The notes: generated by a model not told the origin, from the sequence alone. A stretch of DNA of 39,926 nucleotides from Muribaculaceae bacterium (GCA_910573745.1 CAJSYI010000024.1:1-39926), one strand, 5' to 3'; shown: positions 8,132 through 15,548, numbered from the stretch's first letter. Made by a program: numbers and translations.

Positions 8132-8509
8132 TCATTTTGAGGGCATGAACACGAAATAGACTGCTGCCACGAGGCAAACGAATGCGGCTATGTGGTTCCA
8201 ATGCAGCTTTTCTCCTGAAAAGAAGAACATCGCGAGCACTGTGAAAACGGTCAGCGTAATCACTTCCTGCAGCACTTTAAGCTGCATAAGAGAGAACGGG
8301 CCTCCGTTGCCAATGAACCCCATCTTGTTGGCGGGAACCATAAAGCAGTATTCCATCAGCGCGATTCCCCAAGAGAAAAGGATCACAACGAAAAGAGGCC
8401 AATCCTTGCCGATTCCCATAGACTGCATCTTCAGATGGCCATACCAAGCTATGGTCATGAAGACGTTGGAAATCACGAGGAGCAGAATTGTAATTGCAGT
8501 CGCGTTCAT
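8132..8509 (-). CDS. DUF486 (DMT-superfamily) membrane protein
   Basis: A 125-residue integral membrane protein with four hydrophobic segments (about residues 3-25, 38-58, 72-96 and 102-122). The motifs FMTIAWYGHLK, SWGIALMEYCFMVPANK and the hydrophobic C-terminus are those of the DUF486 family. That family is related to the small multidrug-resistance and drug/metabolite transporter fold. No substrate is known. It is the first gene of a two-gene unit with dus and has an exact Bacteroidota promoter 78 bp upstream. Confidence 0.88.
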   Translation of the reverse strand: MNATAITILLLVISNVFMTIAWYGHLKMQSMGIGKDWPLFVVILFSWGIALMEYCFMVPANKMGFIGNGGPFSLMQLKVLQEVITLTVFTVLAMFFFSGEKLHWNHIAAFVCLVAAVYFVFMPSK

Positions 8510-8586
8510 ATGTAAGTGTTCAATTAAGAAGCTGTAAAAAAACTAAACGGCATAAGCGGATTTTGCTTATCGGTGTGTTTGTAATG

Positions 8587-8618
8587 CAAAATTAGCGAAA
8601 AACGGCGATGCTTCCAAA
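8587..8618 (-). promoter_or_regulatory. Promoter of the DUF486-dus unit
   Basis: On the minus strand, TTTG (complement of 8615-8618) and TAATTTTG (complement of 8587-8594) are separated by 20 bp, an exact consensus match. The leader contains a small hairpin, ATAAGC/GCTTAT, near 8550-8568. Confidence 0.8.
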
Positions 8619-8626
8619 TGCCGCCT

Positions 8627-8669
8627 AAAAAGGACGTGTCCGAAAGGCATAAAGCATTTCCGGACACGT
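8627..8669 (-). terminator. Terminator after the Crp/Fnr-type regulator
   Basis: A 9-bp stem (CGGACACGT at 8661-8669 with ACGTGTCCG at 8634-8642) is followed on the minus strand by CC and five T (8627-8631). It lies downstream of the regulator gene that ends at 8701. Confidence 0.85.
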
Positions 8670-8700
8670 TGGAGTTAAGTTCAATGAAACGGATTCAACG

Positions 8701-9309
8701 TCATTGTATCTGTCGGCGCAGCTTGGAGAGGTATTGAGGGGTTATGCCGAGGTATGACGCTATTATCCTCAATGATACGTTGTGTATTATCTCCGGCCTT
8801 TTCTTCAGGATGGTTTCGTACCGTTCTTTTGCAGGCCCCTGCACGGTCCGTCCCTTCATTTCAAAGAAATACAATTGGTATTGCACGTTGCCGAGACACC
8901 AACGGGCGAATTCCGCCGATGAGTCTATCAGAGAAGAGAAGTCTTCTTTCCTGACTTTCATCAAAGTCGAGGGACAGCATACCTCGTATGTGTTAGGCGA
9001 CGGTTGTCCGCGCAGATAAGAATGATAGGATATGCAGACCGTGCCGGGTAGGCCGAAATAAGATGTTCGCTCCGTCTCCGCTTCTCCTTCCACATGGTAA
9101 CACCGCATGATGCCGTCAATCAATATGTAGAAATCAGGATCGATGTCTCCTGCACGTGTTATCGCTTCTCCGGAACGCAGACGGATTATGGACCCCATAT
9201 TGATAAGCCTTTCGACAAGCTCTTCAGGAATTTCGTATGTGGATTCTTTCCTGATGAGCTCTCTCAGCTTTTCGCGTTGGGACGGTGTGGCTTTACCCTT
9301 GATTTGCAT
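8701..9309 (-). CDS. Crp/Fnr-family transcriptional regulator
   Basis: 202 residues. A cyclic-nucleotide-binding-like domain occupies about residues 25-135 (GSIIRLRSGEAITRAGDIDPDFYILIDG is its beta-roll start). A dimerisation helix follows. The C-terminal helix-turn-helix is NVSLRIIASYLGITPQYLSKLRRQIQ (about 176-202). No CxxC cluster of the Fnr type is seen, so oxygen sensing through an iron-sulphur cluster is unlikely; the ligand is unknown. The protein ends right after the recognition helix, as in many Bacteroidota members. It begins 19 bp after the DUF3127 gene with no promoter between, so the two are probably co-transcribed. Confidence 0.9.
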   Translation of the reverse strand: MQIKGKATPSQREKLRELIRKESTYEIPEELVERLINMGSIIRLRSGEAITRAGDIDPDFYILIDGIMRCYHVEGEAETERTSYFGLPGTVCISYHSYLRGQPSPNTYEVCCPSTLMKVRKEDFSSLIDSSAEFARWCLGNVQYQLYFFEMKGRTVQGPAKERYETILKKRPEIIHNVSLRIIASYLGITPQYLSKLRRQIQ

Positions 9310-9328
9310 TTCCGGCTTGTTGGGGATT

Positions 9329-9733
9329 TCAGAAGGGGAGGTCGTCGCTCTCCGAGGAGCCGAAGTTTGAACTGTCGTGGCCGGAAGCTATTCCTGATGC
9401 AGGCTGTCCGTATCCGGGAGCCGGTTCGCCTCCGAAAGCCGGGGCGGCCTGTTGGGCGGCGCCTTGGTCGAGCGGGCGTGAGGCGAATGCACGGATGTCC
9501 GTGTACCAGCGGCCGTTGTATTCGCGGCTTTCGATGTCGTAGGATATTGCGTATGACTCGCCGATTCTCAGAGGGTTGGAGTCCACTCGGTCTCCGAAAA
9601 AGTGGAAACACACCTGTCGGGGATACTGTCCGAAAGTCTCGAGCACCCATTCCTTCTTTTTCCAAGGATTGCCGGCACGCGACACGCCTTCCTGAAGGGG
9701 AAGGTCTCTTATGATTTTGCCTTCTATTTCCAT
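9329..9733 (-). CDS. DUF3127 protein with an SSB-like acidic C-terminal tip
   Basis: 134 residues starting MEIEGKIIRDLPLQEG at 9733. An ATG further upstream (9856) would run through the promoter and into rsmG, so it is rejected. Residues 1-95 are the DUF3127 domain (KKKEWVLETFGQYPRQVCFHFFGDRV, NGRWYTDIRAF). The remainder is a flexible Gly/Ala/Ser/Gln/Pro tail ending SESDDLPF. A disordered Gly-rich tail ending in an acidic DDxPF tip is the hallmark of single-stranded DNA-binding protein SSB (E. coli ends DDDIPF), where it recruits repair and replication proteins. This suggests, but does not prove, a DNA-binding role. It has an exact promoter and is followed by the Crp/Fnr regulator. Confidence 0.88.
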   Translation of the reverse strand: MEIEGKIIRDLPLQEGVSRAGNPWKKKEWVLETFGQYPRQVCFHFFGDRVDSNPLRIGESYAISYDIESREYNGRWYTDIRAFASRPLDQGAAQQAAPAFGGEPAPGYGQPASGIASGHDSSNFGSSESDDLPF

Positions 9734-9768
9734 AGTGGAGTCTGTTTTTTTGTTTTTCAATTGAAATG

Positions 9769-9799
9769 CAAAGGTAGCTCTTTTTCGTGGCACGACAAA
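9769..9799 (-). promoter_or_regulatory. Promoter of the DUF3127-regulator unit
   Basis: On the minus strand, TTTG (complement of 9796-9799) and TACCTTTG (complement of 9769-9776) are separated by 19 bp. It lies back to back with the rsmG promoter, the two -33 boxes being only 6 bp apart. Confidence 0.82.
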
Positions 9800-9805
9800 A
9801 TAAAT

Positions 9806-9837
9806 TTTGTTGAGGCCAGGAATTATTAGTAATTTTG
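9806..9837 (+). promoter_or_regulatory. Promoter of rsmG
   Basis: TTTG at 9806-9809 and TAATTTTG at 9830-9837 are separated by 20 bp. The -7 element ends only 5 bp before the rsmG ATG, so the transcript would be leaderless or nearly so. The -33 box is half of the palindrome CAAAATAAATTTTG (9796-9809), whose other half is the -33 box of the divergent promoter. Confidence 0.82.
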
Positions 9838-9842
9838 CAGTC

Positions 9843-10466
9843 ATGATTTCGACCATAAAGAAATACTTTCCGCATCTGACAGAGGTGCAGGAAAATCAGA
9901 TGGAGGCTATGATGCGTCTGTATCCTGAATGGAACGCCAAGATAAACGTGGTTTCGCGTAAGGACATAGACAATCTTGAGGTGAATCATCTGCTTCATTC
10001 GCTGGCAATTGCCAAGTTCATCGGCTTCAAGTCCGGGTCGAGGGTGCTTGACCTTGGCACAGGCGGCGGCCTTCCGGGGCTTCCTCTTGCCGCAATGTTT
10101 CCGGAAGTGCATTTCCATCTCATCGACCGAATCGGGAAGAAGGTGATGGTGGCCCGTGAGATTGCAGAAGGAGCCGGATTGACCAACGTGAGCTTCCAGC
10201 ACGGCGACATAGGCGAATGCCACGAGAAGTTCGACTTCGTGGTGAGCCGGGCGGTCATGTCTCAGCCGGAGCTTGTAAAGCTCGTGAGAAGGAACATCGC
10301 GCGAGAGGGGCGCAACGCCGTCCCAAACGGACTCATAACCCTGAAAGGGGGTGATCTTAATGCCGAATTGCGCACGCTGGCTTCACGGAGCGAGGTGCTG
10401 GACCTTACCCAATATTTTTCCGAGCCGTTTTTCCAGACAAAGAAATTAATATACACTTCGATATGA
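9843..10466 (+). CDS. rsmG: 16S rRNA (guanine-527-N7) methyltransferase
   Basis: RsmG uses S-adenosylmethionine to methylate G527 of 16S rRNA. The 207-residue protein begins with the family-typical ISTIKKYFPHLTEVQ and WNAKINVVSRKD. The SAM-binding motif is VLDLGTGGGLPGLPLA (about residues 68-83), followed by the acidic strand VHFHLIDRIGKK and the catalytic-region FDFVVSRAVM. The ATG at 9843 is chosen because it gives the family N-terminus; an upstream in-frame TTG at 9807 would lie inside the promoter. The stop overlaps the next gene by 4 bp (ATGA), implying translational coupling. Confidence 0.95.
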   Translation: MISTIKKYFPHLTEVQENQMEAMMRLYPEWNAKINVVSRKDIDNLEVNHLLHSLAIAKFIGFKSGSRVLDLGTGGGLPGLPLAAMFPEVHFHLIDRIGKKVMVAREIAEGAGLTNVSFQHGDIGECHEKFDFVVSRAVMSQPELVKLVRRNIAREGRNAVPNGLITLKGGDLNAELRTLASRSEVLDLTQYFSEPFFQTKKLIYTSI

Positions 10467-11110
10467 GTCTGCATACCGCACGCTTTGAGTTTTCGCTTTT
10501 CGGGATAAACACTTACGTGGTCTATGACCCGGAAACCCGTGAATGCGCCATCATAGACCCCGGAATGATGGGCATCGAGGAGGAAAACGCGATGAAAAAC
10601 TTCATCAACCGGGAACACCTCGACGTGAAGCATCTTGTCAACACTCATCTTCATATCGACCATGCTGTGGGCAACAGGTTCGTGGCAGACAGCTACGGTG
10701 TGCCCGTTTCAGCCCATAAGCTCGATGAGCCTCTTATGGAACGCATCAAGCAGCAGGCCGAGATGTTCGGCATAAAGGAGAAGGTCCATGTCGCCGAAGT
10801 GGAGCGGTTTCTTGCCGAGGGCGATGTGATAAAAATCGGCAGCGGAGAGCTTGAAATACTCCACGTTCCCGGACATAGCCCCGGCAGCATAGTGCTCTAT
10901 GACCGTAATGGCGGAGTCCTGTATGGCGGCGACGTGCTTTTCGAGAGAAGCATCGGACGCACAGACCTTCCAGGCGGAAGCCATGCGCAGCTCGTGCGTG
11001 GAATAAAGGAGAAATTGTTCACGCTTCCTGATGAGACCGTTGTATATCCGGGACATGGACCGGCCACCACGATAGGACGCGAAAAACAATACAACCCGTT
11101 TGTTCATTGA
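10463..11110 (+). CDS. Metallo-beta-lactamase-fold hydrolase (glyoxalase II-like)
   Basis: A 215-residue cytoplasmic hydrolase with the dinuclear metal motif THLHIDHAVG (HxHxDH, about residues 57-66). Further metal ligands are in HVPGHSPGSIVLYD and GGDVLFERSIGRTDLPGG, and a final VYPGHGPATTIGREK contains the last histidine. This pattern is that of the glyoxalase-II-related group (YcbL-like). The substrate is probably a small thioester or related ester, but cannot be told from sequence. Its start overlaps the stop of rsmG in ATGA. The co-occurrence with rsmG and ftsY looks like gene packing rather than shared function. Confidence 0.9.
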   Translation: MSLHTARFEFSLFGINTYVVYDPETRECAIIDPGMMGIEEENAMKNFINREHLDVKHLVNTHLHIDHAVGNRFVADSYGVPVSAHKLDEPLMERIKQQAEMFGIKEKVHVAEVERFLAEGDVIKIGSGELEILHVPGHSPGSIVLYDRNGGVLYGGDVLFERSIGRTDLPGGSHAQLVRGIKEKLFTLPDETVVYPGHGPATTIGREKQYNPFVH

Positions 11111-11114
11111 CTGA

Positions 11115-11170
11115 GGTGAGTTTGGCACGCCAATTGCAATTCTGTAAAAACCAGAACAAACAAACTCACC
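11115..11170 (+). repeat. Inverted repeat upstream of ftsY
   Basis: GGTGAGTTTG (11115-11124) and CAAACTCACC (11161-11170) form a perfect 10-bp inverted repeat around a 36-base loop. A further partial copy, TCAAACTCACT, follows at about 11181-11191. The loop contains TTGGCACGCCAA, itself partly self-complementary. It could be a binding site pair or an RNA stem before ftsY; no T-tract follows, so it is not an ordinary terminator. Confidence 0.5.
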
Positions 11171-11204
11171 CTTAAATACTTCAAACTCACTACTCGTAAA
11201 ATTT

Positions 11205-12176
11205 ATGGGATTTTTCAAAAAGATATTTTCACGCGAGAAAAAAGAGAAACTTGACACCGGCCTTCAGAAGACCAAAACAGGTGTGTGGGACAAGATATCG
11301 CGTGCTGTAGCCGGCAAGAGCAAGGTAGATGACGAGGTTCTTGACAACCTGGAGGAGGCATTCATAACAAGCGATGTAGGCGTGGACACTACGCTTAAGA
11401 TCATAGAGCGTCTTGAAGCCCGTGTGGCCCGCGACAAGTATCTCGGTTCGGAAGAGCTTAACAATCTTCTTTGCGAAGAGGTTACAGACCTTCTTGCCGA
11501 GGACATAAGTCGTGCCGAGAATCAGGAACTCGGAGATTTCGAGGTGCCAAAGACCGGTGAGCCTTACGTGATTATGGTGGTGGGTGTCAACGGAGTGGGC
11601 AAGACCACCACCATAGGAAAGCTCGCATGTCAGTATGTGCGTGCCGGAAACAAGGTGGTGCTCGGTGCGGCAGACACATTCCGTGCAGCCTCCATCGAGC
11701 AGCTTGAGGTATGGGGCGAACGCGCCGGAGTGCCTGTCATAAAGCAAAAGATGGGCAGCGATCCTGCAGCGGTGGCTTTCGACACGGTGCAGAGCGCGAA
11801 GGCGCATGGCGCGGATGTGGTGATCATAGATACCGCAGGCCGTCTTCACAACAAGGTCGGGCTTATGAACGAGCTCACCAAAATCAAGAACACTATGAAG
11901 AAAGTGGTTCCGGACGCGCCTCATGAGATACTCCTTGTGCTTGACGGCTCCACCGGACAGAATGCTTTTGAGCAGGCGCGGCAGTTTGCCGCCGCTACCG
12001 ACGTGAATGCCATGGCAATCACTAAGCTTGACGGTACAGCCAAGGGAGGAGTGGTGATAGGCATCAGCGACCAGATGAAGATTCCTGTGAAATACATCGG
12101 GATAGGCGAGGGCATAGAAGACCTCCAGGTGTTCAATCCGCGCGAATTTGTGCGCTCGTTGTTTGCGAAAGACTGA
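11205..12176 (+). CDS. ftsY: Signal recognition particle receptor FtsY
   Basis: FtsY is the membrane-associated GTPase that docks SRP-ribosome complexes at the Sec translocon. The 323-residue protein consists of the N domain (about 20-105) and the SRP GTPase G domain. Motifs in order are GVNGVGKTTTIGKLA (P-loop), DTFRAASIEQLEVW, DTAGRLHNK, TKLDGTAKGG and a final GIGEGIEDLQVFNPREFV. It has only a short basic N-terminus (MGFFKKIFSREKKEK), not the long acidic A domain of E. coli; this is common outside proteobacteria, and the basic stretch probably binds membrane. rimO begins a few bases downstream. Confidence 0.96.
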   Translation: MGFFKKIFSREKKEKLDTGLQKTKTGVWDKISRAVAGKSKVDDEVLDNLEEAFITSDVGVDTTLKIIERLEARVARDKYLGSEELNNLLCEEVTDLLAEDISRAENQELGDFEVPKTGEPYVIMVVGVNGVGKTTTIGKLACQYVRAGNKVVLGAADTFRAASIEQLEVWGERAGVPVIKQKMGSDPAAVAFDTVQSAKAHGADVVIIDTAGRLHNKVGLMNELTKIKNTMKKVVPDAPHEILLVLDGSTGQNAFEQARQFAAATDVNAMAITKLDGTAKGGVVIGISDQMKIPVKYIGIGEGIEDLQVFNPREFVRSLFAKD

Positions 12177-12183
12177 TTCGGAA

Positions 12184-13503
12184 GTGTTCAGACTCGGCCA
12201 TATAGATGTAATTTCGATGGGGTGTTCCAAGAACCTCGTCGATTCTCAGCGTCTGATGAAGATGCTTGAAAGCAAAGGCTATACGCTCAGCCATGATCCG
12301 GCGGTGCCTTCAGGAGAATATGTGGTGGTAAACACCTGCGGCTTCATCGGGGATGCCAAGGAAGAGTCGATAGAGCTGCTTCTCGGCCTCGCCCGCCTCA
12401 AAGAGGAGGGGGTGATAGGCCGGATAGCCGTGATGGGATGTCTTTCTCAGCGGTATATGGAAGAGCTTGAGGCAGAGATTCCGGAAGTTGACTGTTGGTA
12501 CGGCAAGTTTGACTGGCGCGGTTTCGCCGATTCGCTCCCTGACCGGAACGGAGCCTTTGAAGACCGTCCAAAGCCGTGGGAACGTGTGCTTACCGGCAAT
12601 CCGTGGAGCGCGTACATAAAGATTTCTGAGGGATGCAACAGGTTCTGCGCTTTCTGCGCCATCCCCCTAATCACGGGCAGGCACACTTCGCGCCCCATAG
12701 GCGAGATAATCGAGGAGACGCGACAGCTCGTCGGAAAGGGGGTCAAGGAGTTCAACATAATAGCGCAAGACCTGTCTTATTACGGCATGGACATATACGG
12801 GCGGCACGCGTTGGCGGAGCTTGTAGACCGTATGGCCGATATAAAGGGAGTGGAATGGATACGTCTGCATTATGCCTATCCGACAGATTTCCCTTATGAC
12901 ATACTTCCTGTGATGGCCCGGCGCGACAACGTTTGCAAATATCTTGACATCGCGCTCCAGCACATTTCCGATCCGGTGCTCGACCGTATGCGCCGCAACT
13001 TCAACGCTTCTCAGACGCGTGAGCTTATAGAGCGGATAAGACGCGAGGTTCCCGGCATACGCTTGCGCACTACGCTTATGGTGGGCTTTCCCGGCGAAAC
13101 CGAGGATGATTTCCGTAAGCTTGTGGATTTCGTAGGGGAAGCCCGATTCGACCGGATGGGTGCATTCGCCTACAGTGAGGAGGAAGGCACACACGCCGCG
13201 CTCCACCTCAAGGACGATGTGGATGATTCCACCAAGCAACGCCGTCTTGACGAGCTTATGGCTGCGCAGGAGGCAATCGCATCCGAGCTTAACGAAGCGA
13301 TGGCCGGTATGAGGCTTAAAGTGCTTGTAGAACGGACGGAAGACGGAATGATCGTAGGGCGTACGCAGTATGACAGTCCGGAGGTGGATCCCGAGATTCT
13401 TGTCAGTCCTGCGGAAATCGGCAATTTGCCTGTTCCCGGAGAAATGATTGATGTGGAGGTTTCCGGGAGCGATGCTTACGATCTCAGAGGAATACAGGTT
13501 TAG
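12184..13503 (+). CDS. rimO: Ribosomal protein uS12 methylthiotransferase RimO
   Basis: This is a radical-SAM enzyme that adds a methylthio group to an aspartate of ribosomal protein uS12. The 439-residue product has an N-terminal UPF0004 domain with the cysteines of ISMGCSKNLVDS, VNTCGFIGDAKEES and VMGCLSQRY, which bind the auxiliary cluster. The radical-SAM core has EGCNRFCAFCAIP (CxxxCxxC). A C-terminal TRAM-type domain follows. The proposed start is GTG at 12184, 7 bp after the ftsY stop, giving the family N-terminus just before HIDVISMGCS. A TTG at 12148 inside ftsY is open in frame but would add a non-homologous extension. Confidence 0.95.
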   Translation: MFRLGHIDVISMGCSKNLVDSQRLMKMLESKGYTLSHDPAVPSGEYVVVNTCGFIGDAKEESIELLLGLARLKEEGVIGRIAVMGCLSQRYMEELEAEIPEVDCWYGKFDWRGFADSLPDRNGAFEDRPKPWERVLTGNPWSAYIKISEGCNRFCAFCAIPLITGRHTSRPIGEIIEETRQLVGKGVKEFNIIAQDLSYYGMDIYGRHALAELVDRMADIKGVEWIRLHYAYPTDFPYDILPVMARRDNVCKYLDIALQHISDPVLDRMRRNFNASQTRELIERIRREVPGIRLRTTLMVGFPGETEDDFRKLVDFVGEARFDRMGAFAYSEEEGTHAALHLKDDVDDSTKQRRLDELMAAQEAIASELNEAMAGMRLKVLVERTEDGMIVGRTQYDSPEVDPEILVSPAEIGNLPVPGEMIDVEVSGSDAYDLRGIQV

Positions 13504-13510
13504 CGGGCAT

Positions 13511-14569
13511 ATGCACAAGGATTTTTTATCGATGTCCCTTAGGAAGGGGGTGAGTTTCTACGCTTTCCGTGAGCCGGGAAGCGTAGAAGTCATATACGGG
13601 GCATCGCAGTATCCGCGTCGAGGCCTGCATGTCGGCGGATTTGTTGTGGCTCCTTTTGATGTGGAATCCCACGGTATGTCCACTATATTGCCAGATATGG
13701 ATTATGACGGAATCAAATCCCTGAAGGACTTGGCTTTCCCGTTTGACGATGCCGCTTTCCCTTTTCCGGAAAGCTCTACACCAAGGACGTCGCATTCGGA
13801 GGCCGTCGGGAAGATTTCCGCTCATCATCGGGAACACGGAGGAAAGACGGTGCTCAGCCGAGTCATAGTGGCTGAGGACTGCCTCATTGACATAGATGCG
13901 CTTTTCCGTTCGCTGTGTGGACTTTATCCTGATGCAGCCGTATTCTGTTTCTGTACGCCGGAAAGCGGACTATGGATGGGGGCAAGTCCTGAAATGCTTC
14001 TTTCGTCTTCTGACGGAAGTCTTCATACTGTGGCTCTTGCCGGTACACGACTTGCAGGCACGGAAGAAGCATGGGATGTAAAGAATATTGAGGAACAGGA
14101 ACTTGTCGTTGACTTCATAATGTCTGCGATGGAGGGCCTTGCTCCGGAAAAAGGGTCAACGTTTACCCGGGTGGCAGGGCCGGTGGAGCATTTATGCACG
14201 GAAATCAATGCCGATGCTGCAATGGTTTCGGATGTTTCTTCATTGTTGCGGCGGTTGTCTCCGACTCCGGCTTTGTGCGGTTCCGACCGTGGTGAGTCTA
14301 TGCGTCTTATCTCGGAGTGCGAGGGATATGCAAGGGGACATTACGGAGGTTTTGTTGGTCTTTACGGCGAAGAAAACAGCTTTGGGTTTTATGTGAATCT
14401 TAGGTCTTTAAGGATTGAAGGTCGGCGTGCTGCCGTTTTCATAGGCGGAGGCATAACTGCTCTTTCCGAGCCAAACGACGAATGGGAAGAAACATGCCGT
14501 AAATCACAATCTGTATTGCGGGCAATAGCCGACTCACAACCGGAGATTTTATCGAAATTCGATAATTAA
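13511..14569 (+). CDS. menF: Isochorismate synthase (chorismate-binding enzyme)
   Basis: MenF/EntC-type enzymes isomerise chorismate to isochorismate, the first committed step toward menaquinone. The 352-residue protein has the family blocks KTVLSRVI, GASPEMLL, ALAGT, EEQELVVDFI, SPTPALCGS, GHYGGFVGLYG, VNLRSLRI and the closing FIGGGITALSEPNDEWEET. The start could be ATG 13511, just after the rimO stop, or ATG 13472 inside the end of rimO, preceded by GGGAG. Unlike the menF-D-B-C-E cluster remembered from Bacteroides, no other men gene is nearby: the next genes are a DUF2975/XRE pair. The motifs support isochorismate synthase over anthranilate synthase, though siderophore or salicylate use cannot be excluded. 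Confidence 0.85.
   Translation: MHKDFLSMSLRKGVSFYAFREPGSVEVIYGASQYPRRGLHVGGFVVAPFDVESHGMSTILPDMDYDGIKSLKDLAFPFDDAAFPFPESSTPRTSHSEAVGKISAHHREHGGKTVLSRVIVAEDCLIDIDALFRSLCGLYPDAAVFCFCTPESGLWMGASPEMLLSSSDGSLHTVALAGTRLAGTEEAWDVKNIEEQELVVDFIMSAMEGLAPEKGSTFTRVAGPVEHLCTEINADAAMVSDVSSLLRRLSPTPALCGSDRGESMRLISECEGYARGHYGGFVGLYGEENSFGFYVNLRSLRIEGRRAAVFIGGGITALSEPNDEWEETCRKSQSVLRAIADSQPEILSKFDN
14549..14565. promoter_or_regulatory. 17-bp palindrome, candidate XRE operator
   Basis: TTATCGAAATTCGATAA is a perfect inverted repeat (8-bp arms around one base). It overlaps the last codons of menF and ends 4 bp before the -33 box of the DUF2975/XRE promoter. This is a natural position for an autoregulatory site of the XRE protein encoded downstream; the link is inferred from position only. 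Confidence 0.45.
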
Positions 14570-14601
14570 TTTGGATAATTCGGAAAAACAATCTAATTTT
14601 G
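14570..14601 (+). promoter_or_regulatory. Promoter of the DUF2975/XRE pair
   Basis: TTTG at 14570-14573 and TAATTTTG at 14594-14601 are separated by 20 bp, an exact consensus match. Only 12 bp lie between the -7 element and the ATG, so the leader is very short. Confidence 0.8.
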
Positions 14602-14613
14602 CACTGCGAAAAT

Positions 14614-15285
14614 ATGGAAGCGTTTAAAAGAAATACGACCATAAACGTTCTTTGCGGCCTTATCATTCTGATATTGGCCGCATCTGTGTGTCTGCCCGTC
14701 TACCGGTTTTCTGTAGCGTTCGGTTACGGTCTTTCGGCCGGTTTTGAGGAAGACGGCAACAGGAATGAAGAGGAAATATCCATACCTGTCAATGTCGTTT
14801 TCGAACCGACGCTTAAGAGCTATGCCGCTCCTTCCGACTCAATAGAGGTGTCTGGGAAGGAACGTTATCCTATGTTGCTTACCCAAGGCGTGGTTATGGC
14901 TCCGTCAGACAGGATGCCCGTAGGAGCATACGCTGTCTCACTTATGTGTTCGCTTTGTGCAATCGGGATAACATTTGCGCTTATCATAGCGTTCATACGG
15001 TTCATAGTCAGCGTAAACCGTGGCCAGATATTCGATTCCACCAACGTGGTCAGGCTTGCCAGGATAGGATGGATGCTTATAGCAGCCGGTCTGCTGGAGG
15101 TGTGTTCGGGCATTTCACAGACTTTTCTGGTAGGGGCTATCGGCTTTGTTTCCGATGGCTATATGCTCAAGGCGTCGTGGCTGCCGCCTTTTTCTGAAAT
15201 GCTGCTCGGACTTTTCGCCCTTATGCTCGCGGCCATATGGAAACGCGGCCTCGCGATGCAGAAAGAACAGGAACTCACGATATGA
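14614..15285 (+). CDS. DUF2975 membrane protein
   Basis: 223 residues with four hydrophobic segments (about residues 9-32, 107-133, 145-170 and 182-205). A periplasmic or extracytoplasmic loop of about 70 residues lies between the first two. The segment FIVSVNRGQIFDSTNVVRLARIGWMLI is the DUF2975 signature. Such proteins are commonly encoded directly before a small XRE-type regulator, as here. They are thought to act as a membrane partner or sensor, but the function is not established. The ATG at 14614 is chosen because an upstream TTG lies inside the promoter. The stop overlaps the XRE start (ATGA). Confidence 0.85.
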   Translation: MEAFKRNTTINVLCGLIILILAASVCLPVYRFSVAFGYGLSAGFEEDGNRNEEEISIPVNVVFEPTLKSYAAPSDSIEVSGKERYPMLLTQGVVMAPSDRMPVGAYAVSLMCSLCAIGITFALIIAFIRFIVSVNRGQIFDSTNVVRLARIGWMLIAAGLLEVCSGISQTFLVGAIGFVSDGYMLKASWLPPFSEMLLGLFALMLAAIWKRGLAMQKEQELTI

Positions 15286-15524
15286 CTATGCCTATAATAG
15301 TGAATCTTGACGTCATGATGGCGAAGCGGAAGATTTCACTCGGCGAACTTGCCGAGCGGATGAACATCACTCCGTCCAATCTTTCTATACTTAAGACAGG
15401 CAAGGCCAAGGCCATACGGTTTTCGACCCTTGTCAGTATCTGCCGTGAGCTTGGATGCCAGCCTGGCGACATATTGGAGTATTGTCCCGGGCCTGACGAT
15501 ATGGAGACAGAAAAACAACAATAA
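15282..15524 (+). CDS. Small XRE-family helix-turn-helix regulator
   Basis: 80 residues, nearly all one Cro/C1-type DNA-binding domain (MIVNLDVMMAKRKISLGELAERMNIT-like start, then SNLSILKTGKAKAIRFSTL and CRELGCQPGDILEY). This form (HTH_26, YozG-like) is the usual partner of DUF2975 proteins. The start ATG at 15282 overlaps the DUF2975 stop by 4 bp, so translation is coupled; an ATG at 15288 is also possible. The 17-bp palindrome beside the shared promoter is a candidate target. An in-frame upstream ATG at 15237, inside DUF2975, is rejected because it adds a charged non-homologous stretch. Confidence 0.88.
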   Translation: MTMPIIVNLDVMMAKRKISLGELAERMNITPSNLSILKTGKAKAIRFSTLVSICRELGCQPGDILEYCPGPDDMETEKQQ

Positions 15525-15548
15525 ACAATAAATTAATAGTAAAACACC

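Noticed and set aside
9734..9856. Longer N-terminus for the DUF3127 protein starting at 9856
   Set aside because: It would run through both divergent promoters and into rsmG; the natural start MEIEGKIIRDL is at 9733.
12148..12183. TTG start of rimO inside ftsY
   Set aside because: The added residues do not resemble RimO; GTG 12184 gives the expected N-terminus.
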